This document shows, one piece after another, positions 1-6,362 of a stretch of DNA of 6,364 nt. Location: assembly GCA_023389045.1 (NCBI GenBank), contig JAEWEZ010000094.1, positions 1-6,364 of the forward strand, read 5' to 3'. Source of the DNA: Actinomycetes bacterium (GTDB lineage: Bacteria; Actinomycetota; Actinomycetes; Actinomycetales; Dermabacteraceae). Both the position numbers and the translations under genes were made by a program. Position 1 is the stretch's first letter; the number at the start of each line of letters is the position of its first letter. The notes beneath the pieces were generated by a model, which saw only the letters and a list, made by a program, of their open reading frames with translations, had not been told where the DNA came from and made no database searches.

Positions 1-1
1 T

Positions 2-745
2 TGGTATCGCACCTGGCTCCAGATCGACCCCCTCGACCGGGGATGGATCCGCACCTACAGCGTGCGTGAGAGCCGCGGTGCCGGGCACCCGGGGAACGTC
101 TCGGAGTACCCCGAGATCGACATCGACATGGTCCTGCACGTGGATCCCGACCCCCAGCCCGGTCGTTGCGTTGCCGCGCAGTGGGCGCAGAACGCGCAGG
201 TTGGAGACAGGATCGACGTGATGGGGCCGAACCGGCATCTGGCCGGCCCGGACTACGGCGGCATCGAGTTCCGCCCCGGAACCGCCCGCACCGTGCTGCT
301 CGCCGGGGACGAAACCGCACTGCCCGCGATCTGCTCGATCCTCGAGGCGCTCCCCTCGAGCTTCCGCGGCCACGCCGTGATCGAAGTCGCCGACGAGACC
401 GACCGGCAGCGAGTCTGCAGCCGCTCCGAGATCCAGCAACACTGGCTGGTGCGCGGCGATCTGCCGCACGGGCAGCTCCTCGACGCGCGGGTACGTGAAC
501 TGATGGAAGAGATGATGCCGACGCAGTCTGCCGAGGCCGCTGCGGCACAGGACCTCGACGATGTGGATATCGACACGGTGATTCTCTGGGAGACCAGCGT
601 GGGGGAGGGCGACTTCTACGCCTGGCTCGCCGGGGAAGCCGGCGTGATCAAGGGCCTGCGCCGCCACCTCGTCTCTGAACGGGGCCTTGATCGCCGGCAG
701 GTTTCCTTCATGGGCTACTGGCGTGAGGGCCGCGTGGAAATGTGA
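2..745 (+). CDS. Siderophore-interacting protein (FAD-dependent ferric-siderophore reductase), 5'-truncated by window edge
   Basis: The last 247 residues are visible, and the reading frame is open from base 2 to the TGA at 743-745. The flavin-binding motif RTYSVR (fragment residues 17-22) is followed by an acidic segment (EIDIDMVLHV) and a GP turn. LLAGDETALPAI at about 99-110 is the typical start of the NAD(P)H-binding half. The C-terminus has WLAGEAG (about 208-214), LRRHLVSERGL and GYWREG, all hallmarks of the SIP/ViuB family. Family members are cytoplasmic flavoproteins that reduce Fe(III)-siderophores so that iron is released. Roughly the first 50-70 residues should lie left of the window. 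An acidic, Ala-rich insert (EEMMPTQSAEAAAAQDLDDVD) sits before the conserved C-terminal block. A hairpin follows the stop, so the gene probably ends its transcription unit. Its promoter, and any iron-responsive operator, are outside the window. The family is clear; the siderophore is unknown. Confidence 0.93.
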   Translation, partial: WYRTWLQIDPLDRGWIRTYSVRESRGAGHPGNVSEYPEIDIDMVLHVDPDPQPGRCVAAQWAQNAQVGDRIDVMGPNRHLAGPDYGGIEFRPGTARTVLLAGDETALPAICSILEALPSSFRGHAVIEVADETDRQRVCSRSEIQQHWLVRGDLPHGQLLDARVRELMEEMMPTQSAEAAAAQDLDDVDIDTVILWETSVGEGDFYAWLAGEAGVIKGLRRHLVSERGLDRRQVSFMGYWREGRVEM

Positions 746-755
746 ACCGCGCTGA

Positions 756-785
756 CGCCCGCCCCGAAATGACCGGGAGCGGGCG
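756..785 (+). terminator. GC-rich hairpin, probable terminator of the siderophore-interacting protein gene
   Basis: The arms CGCCCGC-CCCG (756-766) and CGGG-A-GCGGGCG (774-785) pair over 11 base pairs with a single bulged A at 778 and a 7-base loop. The hairpin starts ten bases after the stop codon. No U-tract follows, which is common for actinobacterial terminators but makes the call less certain. It also separates this gene from the promoter of the next one. Confidence 0.6.
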
Positions 786-788
786 CGG

Positions 789-805
789 CCCGGTAGCCTA
801 CCGGG
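789..805 (+). repeat. Perfect inverted repeat abutting the start of the JetC-like gene
   Basis: CCCGGTAG-C-CTACCGGG is an 8-bp perfect inverted repeat around one central base. It ends on the base just before the GTG start codon (806) and fully contains the proposed -10 box TAGCCT. It could be an operator where a repressor blocks the promoter, or a small hairpin in read-through RNA. It could also be chance, because TAGCCTA is partly self-complementary. Confidence 0.5.
794..799 (+). promoter_or_regulatory. -10 box (TAGCCT) of a probable leaderless promoter for the JetC-like gene
   Basis: TAGCCT fits the actinobacterial TAnnnT -10 consensus. Six bases separate it from the GTG at 806, so transcription would start at or very near the first base of the start codon. 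No Shine-Dalgarno precedes the GTG, which agrees with a leaderless mRNA. No convincing -35 is seen; TGACCG at 770-775 (18-base spacer) is the best candidate and lies inside the upstream hairpin. Confidence 0.6.
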
Positions 806-3800
806 GTGGAATCCACTGCTGAGACTCTCGACCTGCCCGGGATGAATGCTGCGCAGGAGCCTGCTGCGCCGAGCGCACCCGTCGACCCCGATCACCCGCA
901 TCCGGGGCAGTGGCGCCTCACCCACCTGCAGGTCTCCAACTGGGGAACCTTCCACGGCACCCACGATGTGGAGATTTCACCCAAGGGGTACTTCCTCACG
1001 GGCGGTCCCGGCACCGGCAAATCCACTCTCCTCGACGCCATCAGCGCGCTGCTCACCCCGCCGCGCACCCTGCGCTTCAACGCGGCCGCCTCGGACGCCG
1101 GTCCGACCCGCTCCAAGTACCGCCGCACCGTGGCCAGTTACGTGCGCGGCGCTTGGGCCATGCACTATGACGCCGCCACCGGCGAGTTCAGCCAGGAAGT
1201 GCTGCGCGAAAAGACCACCCTTTCCGCGATCACCCTTCGGTACGCCAATGGGCGCGGCCAGACCGTGCAGCTGACCCGTCTGCTCCTCCTGCACGCCGGG
1301 CACACCGCAGACTCCGATGTGAAGAGCCTGTACGTGATCGCCCGCGAGCCCCTGGATATCTCCGAGCTGCGCCGTCACGTCGGAACCCAGATCGACGCAC
1401 GCGCCCTCGAAGACGCCCACCCCGGCACCCGCACCTTCCGCAACTTCCGGGAGTACCGGGCCGCTTTCTGCCAGGTCCTCGGGATTCCCGACGAAAAAGC
1501 CCTCGGCCTGCTGCACAAAATCCAGTCCGCCAAGGAACTGGGCGACGTGAACGTGCTGCTGCGCGACTACATGCTCGATGAGCCACGCACCTTCGACCTG
1601 GCCGACCAGGCCCTGGCGAACTTCCATAACCTCTCCGAGGTGCATGAAGCGCTCGTCACCGCCCGCGAACAGCGTGACCTGCTGCGGGGCCTGCGTGAGA
1701 ACCACGAGGCCTGGGCCCAGATGCGCACCCGCGGGGCTGAACTCGTAGACCGCCGCGCCGATATCGACGTGTACGCCGCCCAGCATCTGGTGCGGCTGCT
1801 CGCCGAGGAACAGGACCGCCTCGAACTGGACCGGGAACGCACCGCTGCCCAGCAGCGCCGCCTCACCCAGGACGTGGCCGAAGCCCGCGCCGACCTCGCC
1901 CAGCTGAAGGAACAGCGCCGCCGCGCCGGCGGTGGCGAGATCGACGACTGGAAGCAGCAGATCGCCGGCCTTGAAGTGGAACGCGAACGCCGCAAGGAAC
2001 GCGCCGCTGAGTTCGCCGCGCAGCTGGCCACCGTGGAACTGCGCACCCCCGTGAGCGAAGACCTCTTCCTCGCCACCCAACGCGAAGTGGCCGCGCTGCG
2101 TTCTGCCCTTGAAGAGGAAGAAAAGAACGCCGAAACCGCCCGCTGGGATGCCGAAGCCGCCGTGCGGGAACTGGCCTCCGCCCTGCAGGCCACCCGCGCC
2201 GAGCTCGATTCGCTCACCCATCGCGCCTCGAATCTGCACTCCGAAGACATCGCCCTGCGCGATCACATTGCCGCCGAAGTGGGAGTGGCCCCCACCGACC
2301 TGCCCTTCGCCGCTGAACTGCTGCAGGTGCGGGCCGGTGAAGAAGAGTGGACGGCTGCCGCCGAGCAGGCCCTGCGCGGCCTGGCCCGCTCGATCCTGGT
2401 GCCGGAGCGGGTCTACCGCGATGTGGCCGCCGTGATCGACCGGACCCGTTTGCGCCGTCGGATCTCCTACAACCGCGTGAACACCGACCTGCGCCGCCCG
2501 GTGAAAAGCATCGACGAGGGCACCCTTGCCGCGAAACTCGAGATCAAAGACGGTGAGTTCCACGCCTGGCTCGCCGGGGAGATCGCCTCCCGGATGGATT
2601 ACACCTGCGCCGAAACCCTCGAGGAGTTCACGCGCACGAACCGTGCTGTGCTCCGCTCCGGGCAGATCAAGCACTCGGCATCCCGCCACGAGAAGAACAC
2701 CGACCGCTCCATCAACGATCGCTCACAGTGGGTGCTCGGTTTCGATAACCGCGCCAAACGCGCCGTCTTTGAAGCCGAACGCACCCGCGCCGAGCAGGCC
2801 CTCTTCGAAGCGCAGGCCAAGCGCCGCGATGTGGAAACCGCCCGGGAACGCCGCCGCGAACGCCTCTTCGCCCTCCAGGCCCTCGCTGCCGTGACCTGGG
2901 ACGATATCGACGCCGCCTCGGTGGCGCGACGCATCGCCAACCTGCGCGAGATGGTCCGAGCCGCGGAGGACGGTTCCGCGGCCCTGACCGAACTGGCCCG
3001 CCAGATCGACGAGGTGGAACGCTCCATCGCCGATGCCGATGAGGAACTGCTGGACGTGGTGCGCACCGCCGGCAAACTCGGCGAACAGGCTGACCGCGCC
3101 GCCGAGCGCCTCGAACAAGCCCGCGCCCGCACCAGTGAGCGCAGCCTCGCCCCCGAGGTCGAGGAGGAACTGGCCGCACGCTTCGCGGCCATCGCCCCGA
3201 CCCTCGTTCTGGGCACCATCGACCAGGTCACCAAGGATGCCTCGGCCACCCTCGATGCCGAGCTGATGGACCTCACCCGCCGCACCTCCCGCGCCGAAGA
3301 AGACATCCGCACGGCGATGCGGGAGTTTGCCCGACGCTGGCCCGCCCAGAGTGGCGACACCGAAACCTCCCTCGAAGCCGCCGAGGACTACCTCGCGATC
3401 CTGCGCCGCATCGAAGAGGAGAAACTCCCCGAAGTGGAGGACCGCTTCTTCGAGTTCTTCACCGGGAACACCCTCGGGGATGTGCAGGCCCTGGCCACCG
3501 CCATCGCCCGTGAACCCGCCGAGATCCGTAAACGCCTCGAGCGAATCAACGCCCTGCTCTCGCAGGTGGAGTTCCACGCAGGGCGTTACCTGCAGCTGTC
3601 GATGCGGCCCGTGCATCTGGCCGCCCTCGATGAGTTCCGCGACGCCCTCGAAGACGCCGTGGCAGACACCGTCGAAAACGACATCAGCCGCGACCGTGAA
3701 CTCGCCGAGCAGCGTTTCGTCTCCCTGCGGCATCTGATGGACCTCATCGCCGCCGCCCGCACCCGCGATGACCAGGTTTCCCGGGCCATCCTCGATGTGC

Positions 3801-4198
3801 GGCGCCACGTGCACTTCCACGCCGAGGAAGTCGCCGCCGACGGCACCGTCGTGCACGCCCATGAATCCGGCGGTCCCCTCTCGGGCGGCCAGAACGAGCG
3901 CCTCACCACCTTCTGCCTTGCCGCCGCGCTGCGCTACCAGCTCGCCGGCACCGGCACCGAGGTGCCGTGGTACGCGCCGATCATCATCGACGAGGCCTTC
4001 TCCAAGGGCGCCGGCAAGTTCATTACCGCGGCCATGGAATCCTTCCGCCACTTCGGCTTCCAGGTGGTGCTCGCGAACCCGGGTAAGAATCCCCAGGCTC
4101 TGGCGCCGTTCATCGGTGGTGTCGGTGTGGTGTCGATCCGGGAGGACCGCTACTCGCAGGTGGCGCCGATCGAGTTCGTTCCCGCGACCGAGGGGTGA
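806..4198 (+). CDS. jetC: JetC-like SMC-family ATPase (Wadjet/MksB-type), solitary
   Basis: An intact 1130-residue protein with the layout of JetC, the SMC/MukB-like motor of Wadjet complexes, which extrude DNA loops and cut small circular plasmids. A Pro/Ala-rich extension (1-33) precedes the head: WRLTHLQVSNWGTFHG (36-51), Walker A GGPGTGKS (66-73; K72, S73), LRFNAAA (89-95) and YVRGAW (112-117). Charged coiled coils (about 280-490 and 650-990) flank a hinge at roughly 490-650, with DLPFAAELLQV, DYTCAETLEEF and RSINDRSQWVLGFDN (634-648). The second head half has the ABC signature LSGGQ (1025-1029) and Walker B IIIDEAF (1059-1065; D1062, E1063). All ATPase motifs are present and the length is normal for JetC. 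The switch (H-loop) region reads LANPGKN (1089-1095). The GTG start fits a -10 box six bases upstream. Codon use matches the neighbours, with no sign of recent transfer. jetA, jetB and jetD do not flank it. Another MukB/Mks-type or SbcC-like role remains possible. Confidence 0.85.
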   Translation: MESTAETLDLPGMNAAQEPAAPSAPVDPDHPHPGQWRLTHLQVSNWGTFHGTHDVEISPKGYFLTGGPGTGKSTLLDAISALLTPPRTLRFNAAASDAGPTRSKYRRTVASYVRGAWAMHYDAATGEFSQEVLREKTTLSAITLRYANGRGQTVQLTRLLLLHAGHTADSDVKSLYVIAREPLDISELRRHVGTQIDARALEDAHPGTRTFRNFREYRAAFCQVLGIPDEKALGLLHKIQSAKELGDVNVLLRDYMLDEPRTFDLADQALANFHNLSEVHEALVTAREQRDLLRGLRENHEAWAQMRTRGAELVDRRADIDVYAAQHLVRLLAEEQDRLELDRERTAAQQRRLTQDVAEARADLAQLKEQRRRAGGGEIDDWKQQIAGLEVERERRKERAAEFAAQLATVELRTPVSEDLFLATQREVAALRSALEEEEKNAETARWDAEAAVRELASALQATRAELDSLTHRASNLHSEDIALRDHIAAEVGVAPTDLPFAAELLQVRAGEEEWTAAAEQALRGLARSILVPERVYRDVAAVIDRTRLRRRISYNRVNTDLRRPVKSIDEGTLAAKLEIKDGEFHAWLAGEIASRMDYTCAETLEEFTRTNRAVLRSGQIKHSASRHEKNTDRSINDRSQWVLGFDNRAKRAVFEAERTRAEQALFEAQAKRRDVETARERRRERLFALQALAAVTWDDIDAASVARRIANLREMVRAAEDGSAALTELARQIDEVERSIADADEELLDVVRTAGKLGEQADRAAERLEQARARTSERSLAPEVEEELAARFAAIAPTLVLGTIDQVTKDASATLDAELMDLTRRTSRAEEDIRTAMREFARRWPAQSGDTETSLEAAEDYLAILRRIEEEKLPEVEDRFFEFFTGNTLGDVQALATAIAREPAEIRKRLERINALLSQVEFHAGRYLQLSMRPVHLAALDEFRDALEDAVADTVENDISRDRELAEQRFVSLRHLMDLIAAARTRDDQVSRAILDVRRHVHFHAEEVAADGTVVHAHESGGPLSGGQNERLTTFCLAAALRYQLAGTGTEVPWYAPIIIDEAFSKGAGKFITAAMESFRHFGFQVVLANPGKNPQALAPFIGGVGVVSIREDRYSQVAPIEFVPATEG

Positions 4199-4211
4199 TC
4201 TCTCGGGCACG

Positions 4212-4231
4212 GATGGGGAGTTCTCCCCATC
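4212..4231 (+). terminator. Palindrome after the JetC-like gene, probable terminator or operator
   Basis: GATGGGGAG-TT-CTCCCCATC is a perfect 9-bp inverted repeat around two bases; as RNA it would fold as an 8-bp stem with a GUUC loop. It starts 14 bases after the TGA of the ATPase gene, a usual terminator position, but no U-tract follows. Its near-perfect symmetry and its position about 20 bases upstream of a possible -10 box (4253-4258) mean it could instead be a protein-binding site for the next gene. Confidence 0.5.
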
Positions 4232-4252
4232 GGCGTGGCTCCGCACGGCCGA

Positions 4253-4258
4253 TACCCT
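4253..4258 (+). promoter_or_regulatory. Possible -10 box (TACCCT) for the downstream unknown gene
   Basis: TACCCT fits TAnnnT. If used, transcription would begin near 4264-4265 and leave a 5' UTR of about 100 bases before the ATG at 4367. No clear -35 is present. Between here and the ATG there is no other TAnnnT hexamer on this strand, which mildly favours it. Confidence 0.3.
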
Positions 4259-4279
4259 CGTGCCCACCGCCTTGTCCCT

Positions 4280-4298
4280 CCTCCATCCCCCATGGAGG
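4280..4298 (+). repeat. Inverted repeat in the intergenic region
   Basis: CCTCCAT and ATGGAGG form a 7-bp perfect stem around a CCCCC loop, extendable by one U-G pair. It could be a second terminator for the ATPase gene or a structured element in the 5' UTR of the next gene. The sequence alone does not decide between them. Confidence 0.4.
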
Positions 4299-4303
4299 GC
4301 GAG

Positions 4304-4346
4304 GTTGTTGCACGAACGCGCTGCTGCGCACAACGCCGATGTTGTG
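4304..4346 (+). promoter_or_regulatory. Possible alternative RNA hairpins just upstream of the Shine-Dalgarno of the unknown gene
   Basis: CACAAC (4329-4334) pairs perfectly with GTTGTG (4341-4346) around GCCGAT, a 6-bp hairpin ending four bases before the Shine-Dalgarno. The same GCACAAC segment (4328-4334) can also pair, with one bulge, with GTTGTTGC (4304-4311), so the two folds exclude each other. The stems are short and may be chance; no known riboswitch is recognised. Confidence 0.25.
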
Positions 4347-4350
4347 ACGA

Positions 4351-4359
4351 AGGGAGGAG
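4351..4359 (+). promoter_or_regulatory. Strong Shine-Dalgarno that fixes the start of the unknown gene
   Basis: AGGGAGGAG lies seven bases before the ATG at 4367. It sets the start there and argues against the in-frame ATG at 4235, which has no ribosome binding site and would add 44 residues translated from the intergenic hairpins. It also shows that this gene has a leader, unlike the two neighbouring genes. Confidence 0.85.
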
Positions 4360-4366
4360 CACGACG

Positions 4367-4882
4367 ATGAGCGCACTCCCCGTCTACCCGCGTCGTGACC
4401 CGACCTACGACACGGTGCGCACCCAGGATCAGTCCTACGACCGGGTGCGCAGCATCCTGGCCGCAGTGGCAGACACAGTGCTGGAGGAATGCCCCGAACT
4501 CGTCGGCCTGGAAGATTCCCGCCCGGAACGGGACCGTCCCTCAGGCTCCAGCTGGCACGGGATGGAAACCACCGTGCATGTGAGCGCGCTGCTCGCCTCC
4601 CAGAGTGGATGCGATCCCGATCCTGAGCGACGCAGGAGGCTGCTCGCGGCGATCGATGGCACCGTCACCCAGCTCGACCTGCACCGCTGCAGCTGCTCGC
4701 ATCCATCCACCGTGCTGTGGCGGGATGAAGCTGGCGCCCGACTCGAAGTGGTTTTCGGGGTGCGGCTGCTGGTGCGCGCCTACAGCGCGCCGTTCCTGCC
4801 GGGCTCTCTGCACCCGCCGCAGACGACGAGCCCCGTCTCGGCGCTGAGCCCGATCACTCCGCCGGCGCGCTCCCTGAACTGA
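4367..4882 (+). CDS. Protein of unknown function, 171 residues
   Basis: I do not recognise the family. The start is set by the strong Shine-Dalgarno at 4351-4359. The N-terminus is hydrophilic (YPRRDPTYDTVRTQDQSYDRVR), with no signal peptide, lipobox or membrane segment, so the product is probably cytoplasmic. Residues 25-41 look helical and end in an acidic stretch. A short cysteine/histidine cluster, HRCSCSH (106-112), could bind a metal or form a disulfide; other cysteines are at 42 and 82. A hydrophobic, probably beta segment follows (ARLEVVFGVRLLVRAY, about 124-139), then APFLPGS (141-147) and a Pro/Ser/Thr-rich tail. Base composition and codon use fit the neighbours, and the ribosome site is strong, so the gene is likely real. 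It lies 168 bases after the ATPase gene, with hairpins between, so co-transcription is not obvious. Its last nine codons and stop overlap the end of maltokinase on the other strand. Confidence 0.75.
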   Translation: MSALPVYPRRDPTYDTVRTQDQSYDRVRSILAAVADTVLEECPELVGLEDSRPERDRPSGSSWHGMETTVHVSALLASQSGCDPDPERRRRLLAAIDGTVTQLDLHRCSCSHPSTVLWRDEAGARLEVVFGVRLLVRAYSAPFLPGSLHPPQTTSPVSALSPITPPARSLN

Positions 4883-6326
4883 TCCGATCGAGAGCACCCA
4901 GCGGAATCGGCAACCAGTCGGGGCGGTTTCGCGCCTCATACAGGGCCTCGTAAACGGCTTTATCCGCTTCGAAGATGTCGAGCAGCCGTGCGGCAGTCTC
5001 GGCGTCGATCCCGGCGACCGGCCCGTAGCCCTCCAGGAAAGCGGCCCGCGCATCGGCGCTCCACGCGCTCACATCCCGCCCCTGCTCCAGAGCGACGGAC
5101 CCGGCCACATAATCCAGGCTGCGCAGCATCCCGGCGATATCCCGCAGCGGTGAATCCGGCAGTGAACGCTGCTGCAGGGAACGTAGCGGTTCCCCCTCGA
5201 AATCCAGCAGCACCCAGCCGCGATCCGGGGTCGCGAGAACCTGCCCCAGGTGCAGGTCCCCGTGGATTCGCTGCATCGGCGGCCACGACAGCTGACGCGC
5301 CGAACCAATCAGTGCCGCAAGCACATCACGATGCGCCTGCACCTGCTCGACCTGCGCACACACGCTATCCAGACGCTCCAGCATCTGATCGGCCATGGAG
5401 GTGCGCGCCTGCGCATCCGCCTCTGCGGTGGGCAGGGCGGTGGCGAGATCCCGGTGCACTTCGGCGAGGGCAGCCCCCAGCAAACGAGCCTGCTGTGTGA
5501 AGGGCACCCCGGCGGCAGCGTCACCGAGCGCCGTCCGCCAGGCATCTTCCACCCCGGGAAGGAACTCCTGGGCGAAAAGGCAGTGCGAGCGGATCGCCTC
5601 GGGCCCATCGGTGGCGAGCACGGCTGAACCAAGCACAGGCGGTACCCGCGTGCTGCCCGCAGCCGTCAGCGCACCCTGCAGCACCACATCGGGATTTGCC
5701 CCGTCGGACAGCACCCGGAAGAGTTTCATGATGACCGGGCGCAGGCCCTCCGCCTCGACGATTACGGAGGTATTGGACTGCTCCCCGCCCAGCAGACGGG
5801 TGCGCGTGCGCTCATGGGCGGCGCTCGCCAGCAGGGAACTGGTGGCACTGATCCGTAGGCCGCTCCCCACAGCATGCGGCGTATCGGCGAGCAGGCGCAG
5901 CAGGTAGCGCCGTCCGAGCGGATCGCGCAGGGCGTCATCCACACGCAGTGGGCCGCCGTGTACGGCAAGAACACCGATCTCGGAACCGTCCTCGAGGGCC
6001 GCCGCGGCAGCAGCCTCGGGATGCCGCAGCGTCAGGGGCACCTGGTAGAGCGCGCAATCGGTGGGGCTAAAGGCTGCCTCGATCACCGTGTTCAGCGCGA
6101 TGGCCTCCGAGGAGGACCCCAGGCACACCCAGCCCACAACCCGCAGCTGAGGATGCCCCGCACCCTTATGCGCGAACCAGCGCTGCAGTGGCATCCACGC
6201 GGCGAGCTGATCCAGGCAGGAGGAGAGCACCTCATCCAGCGGCGGCAGGGTGGTCACATCCAGGGCGGAGTCACCCGTGGTCTGATCGGGGGCGGTGGGC
6301 GTCGAGGGCGCATGGTTCTCGGCCAT
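4854..6326 (-). CDS. mak: Maltokinase (ATP:maltose 1-phosphotransferase), Mak/Pep2
   Basis: A complete 490-residue protein. Maltokinase phosphorylates maltose, often made from trehalose by TreS, to maltose-1-phosphate, which GlgE uses to build alpha-1,4-glucan in the cytosol. Motifs in order: the N-terminal cap RWFAHKG (49-55); GGEQSNTSVI (180-189), the nucleotide-binding turn; MKLFR with K201 and NPDV (211-214); the catalytic loop HGDLHLGQVL (355-364; D357, Q362); metal-binding DFEGEP (375-380); PDSPLRDIAGMLRSLDY (390-406); and RNRPDWLPIPL (466-476). These match mycobacterial Mak closely and separate it from other aminoglycoside-phosphotransferase-like kinases. It is somewhat longer than mycobacterial Mak (about 440-455 residues), in part through a Pro/Thr-rich stretch of about 25 residues at the N-terminus. 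The ATG at 6324-6326 sits six bases from a -10 box. Usual partners (treS, glgE, glgB) are not visible, and the gene appears to be transcribed alone, convergent with the unknown gene. Confidence 0.93.
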   Translation of the reverse strand: MAENHAPSTPTAPDQTTGDSALDVTTLPPLDEVLSSCLDQLAAWMPLQRWFAHKGAGHPQLRVVGWVCLGSSSEAIALNTVIEAAFSPTDCALYQVPLTLRHPEAAAAAALEDGSEIGVLAVHGGPLRVDDALRDPLGRRYLLRLLADTPHAVGSGLRISATSSLLASAAHERTRTRLLGGEQSNTSVIVEAEGLRPVIMKLFRVLSDGANPDVVLQGALTAAGSTRVPPVLGSAVLATDGPEAIRSHCLFAQEFLPGVEDAWRTALGDAAAGVPFTQQARLLGAALAEVHRDLATALPTAEADAQARTSMADQMLERLDSVCAQVEQVQAHRDVLAALIGSARQLSWPPMQRIHGDLHLGQVLATPDRGWVLLDFEGEPLRSLQQRSLPDSPLRDIAGMLRSLDYVAGSVALEQGRDVSAWSADARAAFLEGYGPVAGIDAETAARLLDIFEADKAVYEALYEARNRPDWLPIPLGALDRISSGSAPAE

Positions 6327-6332
6327 ACGACC

Positions 6333-6338
6333 ACTCTA
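6333..6338 (-). promoter_or_regulatory. -10 box (TAGAGT) of a probable leaderless promoter for maltokinase
   Basis: Read on the minus strand, TAGAGT is followed by GGTCGT and then the ATG. The six-base spacing would put the transcription start at the A of the ATG, the same arrangement as at the JetC-like gene. No strong Shine-Dalgarno is present, and no clear -35 is seen in the remaining bases. Confidence 0.55.
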
Positions 6339-6356
6339 CGCACAGCACCTGCTTGC

Positions 6357-6362
6357 TACCCT
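6357..6362 (+). promoter_or_regulatory. Possible divergent -10 box (TGCTACCCT) at the window edge
   Basis: On the plus strand TACCCT, preceded by an extended -10 TG at 6354-6355, fits the same TAnnnT pattern and points out of the window. If used, a divergent gene would begin just beyond base 6364, possibly leaderless. No coding sequence is visible to confirm it. Confidence 0.25.

Noticed and set aside
62..64. GTG at 62 as the start of the siderophore-interacting protein
   Set aside because: The frame is open to the window edge, and the residues before it (RTYS) belong to the conserved flavin-binding motif, so the true start is left of the window.
618..636. A 19-base identical stretch at 618-636 and 2562-2580, encoding AWLAGE in both the siderophore-interacting protein and the ATPase
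   Set aside because: Both segments fit their own family contexts and the flanks differ; shared codon preference for the same short peptide explains it.
977..2689. Long open frame on the minus strand, opposite the ATPase gene
   Set aside because: It is a shadow of the GC-rich coding strand. The translation is Gly/Ala/Val-rich with no recognisable motif, and the plus-strand product has clear conserved motifs throughout.
806..4198. Calling the ATPase SbcC, RecN or a canonical chromosomal Smc
   Set aside because: The head start (NWGTFHG, LRFNAAA, YVRGAW), hinge block (RSINDRSQWVLGFDN) and length fit JetC-type proteins better; no zinc hook CxxC of SbcC/Rad50 is present in the hinge.
2723..4333. 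Second long minus-strand open frame opposite the 3' half of the ATPase gene
   Set aside because: Same reason: low-complexity Gly/Glu-rich translation, no family motifs, fully antisense to a motif-rich gene.
4235..4366. Upstream in-frame ATG that would extend the unknown gene by 44 residues
   Set aside because: No ribosome binding site at 4235; the extension is Arg/Cys-rich and reads through inverted repeats, while the ATG at 4367 has an excellent Shine-Dalgarno.
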